Notes under the pieces: generated by a model
Told to the model about the DNA's origin: nothing
Seen by the model: the letters and a program-made list of their open reading frames with translations, nothing else
Database searches by the model: none
Part shown: positions 60,906-64,000 of the stretch, piece after piece
Layout of the letters: every line of letters starts with the position of its first letter
Position numbering within the stretch: position 1 is the first letter of the stretch
Assembly (NCBI RefSeq): GCF_000504165.1
Contig: NZ_KI632508.1
Location: 1 to 64,000, forward strand
Source: Bacillus sp. FJAT-14578
GTDB taxonomy: Bacteria; Bacillota; Bacilli; Bacillales; Bacillaceae_H
Length of the DNA stretch: 64,000 bases
Reading direction: 5' to 3'
Translations under genes and position numbers: made by a program

Positions 60906-60935
60906 GTGAATCCCCGCTATTATCCGGGGATTCAC
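60906..60935 (-). promoter_or_regulatory. Intercistronic hairpin between SBP and permease
   Basis: GTGAATCCCC pairs perfectly with GGGGATTCAC around a 10-nt loop, 9 bp after the SBP stop. Such hairpins commonly stabilise the upstream message or partly terminate, raising binding-protein levels over the membrane subunits. Confidence 0.7.
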
Positions 60936-60943
60936 TTCATGAT

Positions 60944-61942
60944 TTATTCAGCGTATTCCGCTTCTTTATCCCACTCAGGCAATAATTTAACTCCCATATC
61001 TTCAGATGCTTTTTTATTGATAAGAAGTTTTAACTTATCAGGATATTGAACAGGGATATCGGAAGGCTTTTTATCGCCGGTTAAAATGCTTGCCGCCATT
61101 TCTCCCGTTTGGTAACCGATATCGTAGTAATTAAAGCCATACGCGGCAAATCCTCCGCGTTTAACGGAATCCAATTCTCCAACGTAAAGGGGCATATCTT
61201 CATCACTTGCTACTTTAACGACTGATTCTAGCGCTGATACGACTGTATTGTCTGTAATGATATAAATAACATCCGCATTTCCGATAAGAGATTCGGCTGC
61301 TTGTTTAACTTCAGCAGACGTAGATACAGGCGCTTCGACTACCTTTAAATCCGTCCCTTTTACTGCCTCTTTTACCATGTCGATTTGCGCTACGGAATTT
61401 TGTTCTCCTGAATTGAAGATCATTCCAATTTTTGTACCTTCTTCATATTTATCGATGAATTTAATGGTATTTGGAATCGCATCCGGATGCGTATCCGTTG
61501 TTCCCGTAATATTAGCTCCCGGCTCTTCAAATGATTTTACAAGACCGGCTCCAATTGGGTCGGTTACAGATGTGAATACGATTGGGATATCTTTTGTCGC
61601 ATTCAATGCCCCTAAAGCGCTTGGTGTTGAATTTGCAAAGATAAGGTCAACACCGTCACCGACAAAATTTTGGGCGATAGTCTGATTATTGTTCATATCC
61701 CCCTGAGCAATTTGAACATCATACTCGACCTCTAATCCTTTATCTTTTAAAGCTGCTTGAAACCCTTTATACGCTTCATCAAGAGAAGGATGTTCTACTA
61801 TTTGAGTTACTCCTACAACATACGAATCCTGTTTTTTCTCTCCTTCATCTCCCGCTGTTGTATCGGCATTTGAACTGCATCCTGCCGCCATCAGCAACAT
61901 CGCTAATGCTGCTCCTGCCATGCTTTTTTTTCTCTTTATCAT
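60944..61942 (-). CDS. ABC transporter substrate-binding lipoprotein
   Basis: The 332-residue lipoprotein has signal MIKRKKSMAGAALAMLLMAA, then the lipobox AAGC (Cys22) and a Ser/Asn linker. It belongs to the ABC substrate-binding family of the LacI-like fold (VVGVTQIVEHPSLDEAYKGF, FTSVTDPIGAGLV, GTTDTHPDAIPN). Relatives include putative tryptophan or aromatic/amino-acid binding proteins. The ligand is not evident here and there is no T-box upstream. GGGGGAA precedes the ATG. It is the first gene of the operon. Confidence 0.9.
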   Translation of the reverse strand: MIKRKKSMAGAALAMLLMAAGCSSNADTTAGDEGEKKQDSYVVGVTQIVEHPSLDEAYKGFQAALKDKGLEVEYDVQIAQGDMNNNQTIAQNFVGDGVDLIFANSTPSALGALNATKDIPIVFTSVTDPIGAGLVKSFEEPGANITGTTDTHPDAIPNTIKFIDKYEEGTKIGMIFNSGEQNSVAQIDMVKEAVKGTDLKVVEAPVSTSAEVKQAAESLIGNADVIYIITDNTVVSALESVVKVASDEDMPLYVGELDSVKRGGFAAYGFNYYDIGYQTGEMAASILTGDKKPSDIPVQYPDKLKLLINKKASEDMGVKLLPEWDKEAEYAE

Positions 61943-61991
61943 TTCATATTCCCCCTAATCGCTTTCCAGCTTTATGCGCATTTACTTTTGC

Positions 61992-62025
61992 GCTTTTATG
62001 CTTTTATGCTTTTATACTTTTATGC
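61992..62025 (-). repeat. Tandem 8-bp repeat at the ABC operon transcription start
   Basis: GCTTTTAT occurs three times exactly (61992, 62000, 62008), then ACTTTTAT (62016) and GC. On the transcript this is (ATAAAAGC)n immediately downstream of the -10. Such tracts can change length by slippage. Confidence 0.85.
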
Positions 62026-62030
62026 AATAG

Positions 62031-62058
62031 ATTATATCCTATATAAAAATAATTTCAA
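62031..62058 (-). promoter_or_regulatory. Promoter of the ABC transporter operon
   Basis: The minus strand has -35 TTGAAA (62053-62058), a 16-bp spacer and -10 TATAAT (62031-62036). The expected start lies at the edge of the 8-bp repeat tract. Confidence 0.7.
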
Positions 62059-62135
62059 CAATTTTCCGAAAATTTTATTGAAATAACTATCCCTATCTAT
62101 TCACTCTGTTTTTATTATCATTCCTTTCTTCTATT

Positions 62136-62912
62136 CTATTTTCCTTTAAATATAGGTTTTCTTTTTTCGCTAAAAGCAGCCAATGCTTCCATACGGTCTT
62201 CTGTCGGAATCGTTAATTCATATGCTTTCCGTTCAAGATGAAGACCAGTCTGAAGATCGACTTTCATCCCTTCCTTAATCGAAAATTTTGCTTGCCGCAA
62301 AGCAATCGGTCCATTTTGCAGCATTGCCTCTGCCAGACGCCGTGCAGCTGCCTCCAATTGATTAGGCGGTACGACTTCTGTAAACATACCGTATGTATAT
62401 CCTTCGATCGTAGAAATTTTGCGAGCTGTCAAAATTAACTCCAAAGCTTTTGCTTCTCCAATTAAACGAGGAAGGCGCTGCGTACCTCCTGCTCCTGGAA
62501 TGATGGCCAGACTTGTTTCTGTTAAGCCGATAAAAGTATTATCAGCGGCAATACGGAAGTCACAAGCAAGCGCCAGCTCCATCCCCCCGCCGAATGCGTA
62601 TCCATTTAAAACAGCAATGACCGGCTGGGGAAGCTGTTCAATCTTTGTGAAGACCTCACCAATTTTATAGATATTTCGTTTGACTTCCTCGACCGTTAAT
62701 GATTTCCTTTCTTTTAAATCCGCCCCTACGCTGAATGCCTTCTCTCCCGCTCCTGTTATTGTGACAACCCGGATGGTTTCATTGATTCGCACCGATTCCA
62801 CGGCTTCCTCCAATCGAAGCAGCATTTCATAGTTGAATGCGTTCAATACATCGGGACGGTTTAATATAATATTGGCTACATGGCCATTCACTTCGTATCG
62901 TATAGAATTCAT
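62136..62912 (-). CDS. Enoyl-CoA hydratase/isomerase family protein
   Basis: The 258-residue crotonase hydrates 2-enoyl-CoA in beta-oxidation. Seen: the oxyanion region AFSVGADLKER (about 61-71), the family motif ALNGYAFGGGMELALACDFR (about 98-117), and the catalytic Glu in GLTETSLAIIPGAGGTQRL. I start at MNSIRYEVNG because AGGGTGG lies 8 nt upstream. The 24-residue extension has no family similarity. It follows the acyl-CoA ligase on the same strand, consistent with a fatty-acid degradation unit. Confidence 0.9.
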   Translation of the reverse strand: MNSIRYEVNGHVANIILNRPDVLNAFNYEMLLRLEEAVESVRINETIRVVTITGAGEKAFSVGADLKERKSLTVEEVKRNIYKIGEVFTKIEQLPQPVIAVLNGYAFGGGMELALACDFRIAADNTFIGLTETSLAIIPGAGGTQRLPRLIGEAKALELILTARKISTIEGYTYGMFTEVVPPNQLEAAARRLAEAMLQNGPIALRQAKFSIKEGMKVDLQTGLHLERKAYELTIPTEDRMEALAAFSEKRKPIFKGK

Positions 62913-62998
62913 TAGTCTTACCACCCTTTTGTTAGCGTTTACATTAATGTTTCTATACGAAAAAACAAAACCCTTTTTTACCACAGGGTAATTTCAGC

Positions 62999-64000
62999 CT
63001 ACCTGTTTAATAGGTGTTGCTTCAATGCTCTTCTTAATATCTTTCCAGTCGTGTTTTTAGGAAGCTCTTCTAAAAATTCAATTTCACTGGGAACCTTATA
63101 TTTTGCTAAATGGTTATGACAATACGTTAATAAATCCTCTTCCGTAACATTAGGTTCTTTTAAAACAACAAAACACTTGATTGCTTCTCCAAAATTTACA
63201 TCAGGGACCCCAATAACCGCCGCTTCCAGAACAGATGGGTGGTTGTACAATACTTCTTCTACTTCGCGCGGATAGACATTGTATCCCCCTACAATAATCA
63301 TATCTTTTTTGCGGTCGACAATATAAAAGTATCCATCCTCATCCATTCTCGCCAAATCCCCCGTATACAGCCAGCCATCTTTAATTGTAAATTCAGTCTC
63401 CTCGGGCATCTTGTAATAGCCCTTCATGATGTTGGGACCACGTACAATTAATTCTCCTACTTGTCCAACCGGTACCTCTACACCAAACTCATTTACCACT
63501 TTATTTTCTACATTAACGATACTTGTTCCGATAGAGCCCGGCTTACACGGACGGTTAAGAGGATTAAAGCATGTAACAGGCGATGCCTCTGATAATCCAT
63601 AGCCTTCGGAAATAACGACATCAAACTTTTGCTCGAATGCTGTTAAAAGTGCTACCGGCATAGATGCTCCCCCAGAAATGCAAAGCCGCAGTGTCTCCAC
63701 ATCCACTTGATCTCCTCCTGGGTATTGAAGCAAGAAATTATACATGGTGGGAACCCCAGCAAATATAGTTGCTTTCTGTTCTCGAATGGTTTGAAAAATA
63801 GCAGGCGGACTGAATTTCGGCATAATAATGACTGTTCCCCCATTCATTAATGGAGCATTTAGCGCCACCGTTAAACAAAACACGTGAAACATGGGCAAAA
63901 CGGCAAGCACGCGATCTTGGCCGTTAATATTCAAGAAGTCTGCGATATCTTTTGCATTGCTGTATAGATTTTGATGGGAGAGCATGGCCCCTTTTGGTTT
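62999..64000 (-). CDS. Long-chain acyl-CoA ligase (5' end outside the window)
   Basis: The last 333 residues of an AMP-binding acyl-CoA synthetase that activates fatty acids with ATP and CoA. The frame is open to the window edge, and the edge codons encode KPKGAMLSHQNL, the end of the TGxPKG phosphate loop, so the true start lies beyond 64000. Also seen: GYGLSEASPVTC (A5), YTGDLARMDEDGYFYIVDRK (A7-A8) and PKNTTGKILRR (A10 lysine). Its vicinity to yhfN recalls B. subtilis yhfL (lcfB), so that orthology is likely. Confidence 0.9.
   Translation of the reverse strand, partial: KPKGAMLSHQNLYSNAKDIADFLNINGQDRVLAVLPMFHVFCLTVALNAPLMNGGTVIIMPKFSPPAIFQTIREQKATIFAGVPTMYNFLLQYPGGDQVDVETLRLCISGGASMPVALLTAFEQKFDVVISEGYGLSEASPVTCFNPLNRPCKPGSIGTSIVNVENKVVNEFGVEVPVGQVGELIVRGPNIMKGYYKMPEETEFTIKDGWLYTGDLARMDEDGYFYIVDRKKDMIIVGGYNVYPREVEEVLYNHPSVLEAAVIGVPDVNFGEAIKCFVVLKEPNVTEEDLLTYCHNHLAKYKVPSEIEFLEELPKNTTGKILRRALKQHLLNR

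Noticed and set aside
61943..62135. T-box or tryptophan riboswitch upstream of the ABC transporter
   Set aside because: Expected because related importers are often so controlled, but no T-box sequence, specifier stem or terminator/antiterminator pair is visible; the leader is short and A+T-rich.

Overview
The window looks like a chromosomal segment of a low-to-moderate GC, endospore-forming member of the Bacillaceae. The reasons are the complete gerPABCDEF spore-coat cluster with sigma-K-type promoter sequences, addBA-sbcDC, an arginine cluster in the order argCJBD-carAB-argF, many proteins recognisable as Bacillus subtilis Yit/Yis/Yhf families in conserved local order, AGGAGG-type ribosome binding sites and sigma-A-type promoters. 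Unlike B. subtilis it carries clpB with a CtsR-like operator, and an isocitrate lyase. The species cannot be named from sequence reading alone.

Layout. 1-182: tandem promoters and 16S-type leader of an rRNA operon that runs leftwards out of the window. 342-2945: clpB. 3051-3230: yjzC. 3577-13077: arginine/carbamoyl-phosphate operon, all on the minus strand, with two ARG-box-like sequences flanking the argC promoter. 13488-20635: fnr-type regulator, yitW, yitU (HAD), two small hypothetical genes, yitT, degV-like yitS, a DUF3941 protein, yitL/cvfB and yitK. 20808-24869: stress-type SDR, a LacI regulator with a membrane-anchored GH13 protein whose catalytic residues are replaced, and a MATE transporter remnant. 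24967-31362: PQQ-propeller lipoprotein, asnO, a DUF2777-like gene, yisL, yisK and a small membrane protein. 31718-31840: remnant of an acyl-CoA synthetase. 31990-34068: gerPA-PF. 34189-46583: yisB, sbcC, sbcD, addA, addB. 46996-50470: a transporter remnant, then thiolase, SDR and alpha/beta-hydrolase genes suggestive of hydroxyalkanoate or ketoacyl-CoA metabolism. 50742-53966: a large STAND-ATPase/BTAD activator. 54158-58704: a DedA/VTT protein, an IDEAL-domain protein, isocitrate lyase and the M48 protease YhfN. 59075-61942: an ABC transporter operon (substrate-binding protein, permease, ATPase). 62136-64000: enoyl-CoA hydratase and a truncated acyl-CoA ligase.

How the parts fit: the arginine operon makes ornithine, carbamoyl phosphate and citrulline; thiolase, hydratase, acyl-CoA ligase and isocitrate lyase fit growth on fatty acids or stored carbon; Add and Sbc proteins process DNA ends; GerP and AsnO belong to sporulation and germination.

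The most unusual content is between genes. A structured repeat of about 150 bp (two covarying hairpins, a small third hairpin and a GAGGC-type tail) occurs ten times in 64 kb, sometimes supplying the stop codon of the neighbouring gene. A second short repeat family occurs four times. Other items are long near-perfect inverted repeats in divergent promoter regions, a structured RNA-like element upstream of yhfN, an 8-bp tandem repeat at a transcription start, and three decayed gene remnants. I saw no CRISPR array, prophage, complete insertion sequence, tRNA or obvious defence island.
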